This document shows positions 13,035 to 13,603 of a DNA stretch of 13,603 nt, piece after piece. How positions within the stretch are numbered: the first letter of the stretch is position 1; every line of letters begins with the position of its first letter. The notes under the pieces were generated by a model that had not been told where the DNA came from, ran no database searches, and was given only the letters and a program-made list of their open reading frames with translations. Made by a program: the position numbers and the translations under genes. The stretch is from 66-474 sp051954935 (GTDB taxonomy: Bacteria > Pseudomonadota > Gammaproteobacteria > Xanthomonadales > Rhodanobacteraceae): contig JBQCHG010000011.1 in NCBI GenBank assembly GCA_051954935.1, forward strand, positions 1 through 13,603, given 5' to 3'.

Positions 13035-13403
13035 ATGACAAAGTCCGATTTACGCGGCCGGCGTGTGCTGGTCGTGGAGGACGAATCGCGCATCGCGATG
13101 CTGATCCGCGACACGCTGGAAGACCTTGGGTGCGAAGTAGTGGCGATTGCCTCGCGATTCCAGGATGCCCTCGAAAAGGCCACTGGACTTGTCTTCGACA
13201 TCGCATTGCTGGACGTCAACCTGGATGGCCAGCCCAGCTTCGCCATTGCCAGCGAGCTTGCTGCACGTGGCGTGCCCTTCGTGCTGGCCACCGGTTACGG
13301 CTCCCCGACGGTTCCCGCCGAACTCAAGCAAGCCCCGGTGCTGGAGAAGCCTTTCCTGCGTGCCGAACTGGAACGCGTCCTATTGGCCGCCCTGGCTTCC
13401 TGA
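13035..13403 (+). CDS. Single-domain response regulator, third of its type
   Basis: This is a 122-residue receiver with intact sites: Glu15-Asp16 (VVEDE), Asp60 (LLDVN), Thr86 (LATGYG) and Lys105 (EKPF). FVLATGYGS is the closest in the window to the FATGY-type motif of FAT GUY receivers. It shares long stretches with the receiver at 12545 (VLxVEDxxRIxML, LGCEV, FDxALLDxxLxG, PVLxKPF), so the two look like a duplication. It lies 109 bases downstream on the same strand with its own structured leader and a good AGGGGA ribosome binding site. It may therefore be expressed separately and compete for phosphate from the same HWE kinase. No output domain is present. Confidence 0.92.
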   Translation: MTKSDLRGRRVLVVEDESRIAMLIRDTLEDLGCEVVAIASRFQDALEKATGLVFDIALLDVNLDGQPSFAIASELAARGVPFVLATGYGSPTVPAELKQAPVLEKPFLRAELERVLLAALAS

Positions 13404-13603
13404 GAGCCGCAGGCTGCGTCGAACTTTGGCGTGGTCGAATGCGCTCCGCGCGCAGAGGCGCGCGCGACGGCCTACGAGGCATCGGGATCCGAGAATCTGC
13501 CGGAATGCTGAGCCGAGAGCAGCAGGGGGCGTTGCCAGAACCCATCCGTGTCTTTGCTTCTCGGCTCAAATATTATTTTACATAATAGACATTCTCGTAG
13601 TTT
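13404..13603. other. Non-coding end region with inverted repeats and an AT-rich edge
   Basis: No gene is supported after the last receiver. TGAGCCGAGA (13509-13518) and TCTCGGCTCA (13559-13568) are a perfect ten-base inverted repeat 40 bases apart. TATTAT (13571-13576) and ATAATA (13582-13587) flank TTTAC. The last 35 bases are far more AT-rich than the rest of the window, which could mark a promoter for a gene beyond the edge or the border of different DNA. Confidence 0.5.

Overview
The window is high-GC proteobacterial DNA. The guaA tail, the tadA gene, and the hemerythrin, BON-domain and NrtS-like genes fit a gammaproteobacterium, probably of the Xanthomonadales type. This placement is inferred from protein style and gene company, not from a database search. 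No rRNA, tRNA, CRISPR array, transposase or integrase gene was found.

Layout. (1) 1-139 is the 3' end of guaA. It is followed by about 340 bp without a convincing gene, in a place known to attract integrating islands. (2) 482-3205 reads leftward: an unrecognised membrane protein, a conserved 96-residue protein, and a peroxiredoxin-like gene with a frameshift near its 3' end. (3) 3680-6068 reads rightward: a soluble GAF-PAS-PAS HWE-type histidine kinase and an overlapping single-domain response regulator. (4) 6239-6721 is tadA. (5) 7015-8606 holds a hemerythrin-like protein with a clear terminator, then a BON-domain protein with a long Gly/Tyr/Arg-rich region. (6) 8657-9825 reads leftward: a stand-alone receiver-like protein and an isochorismatase-family hydrolase. 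(7) 9925-10617 is a small sensorless histidine kinase, convergent with an NrtS-like membrane protein (10635-10865). (8) 11043-13403 reads rightward: a second HWE kinase, a receiver overlapping it by ATGA, and a third receiver of the same type with its own leader. The last 200 bp are non-coding, with inverted repeats and an AT-rich edge.

How it fits together. The window is rich in two-component signalling: three soluble histidine kinases and four receiver proteins, none with a visible DNA-binding domain. Two kinase-receiver pairs are HWE kinases with single-domain receivers whose fourth beta-strand motifs (FSTGY, FVTGH, LATGY) resemble the FAT GUY receivers known from alphaproteobacterial stress signalling.

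The most striking signal is regulatory. Three separate genes (peroxiredoxin-like, hemerythrin-like, stand-alone receiver) are each preceded by a near-perfect sigma-54 (-24/-12) element of the form GGCACG-N4-TTGC. In each the -12 GC lies 35-38 bases upstream of the ATG, with a Shine-Dalgarno between. No other complete match was seen on either strand. This suggests an RpoN-controlled peroxide/diiron/signalling set whose activator lies outside the window.
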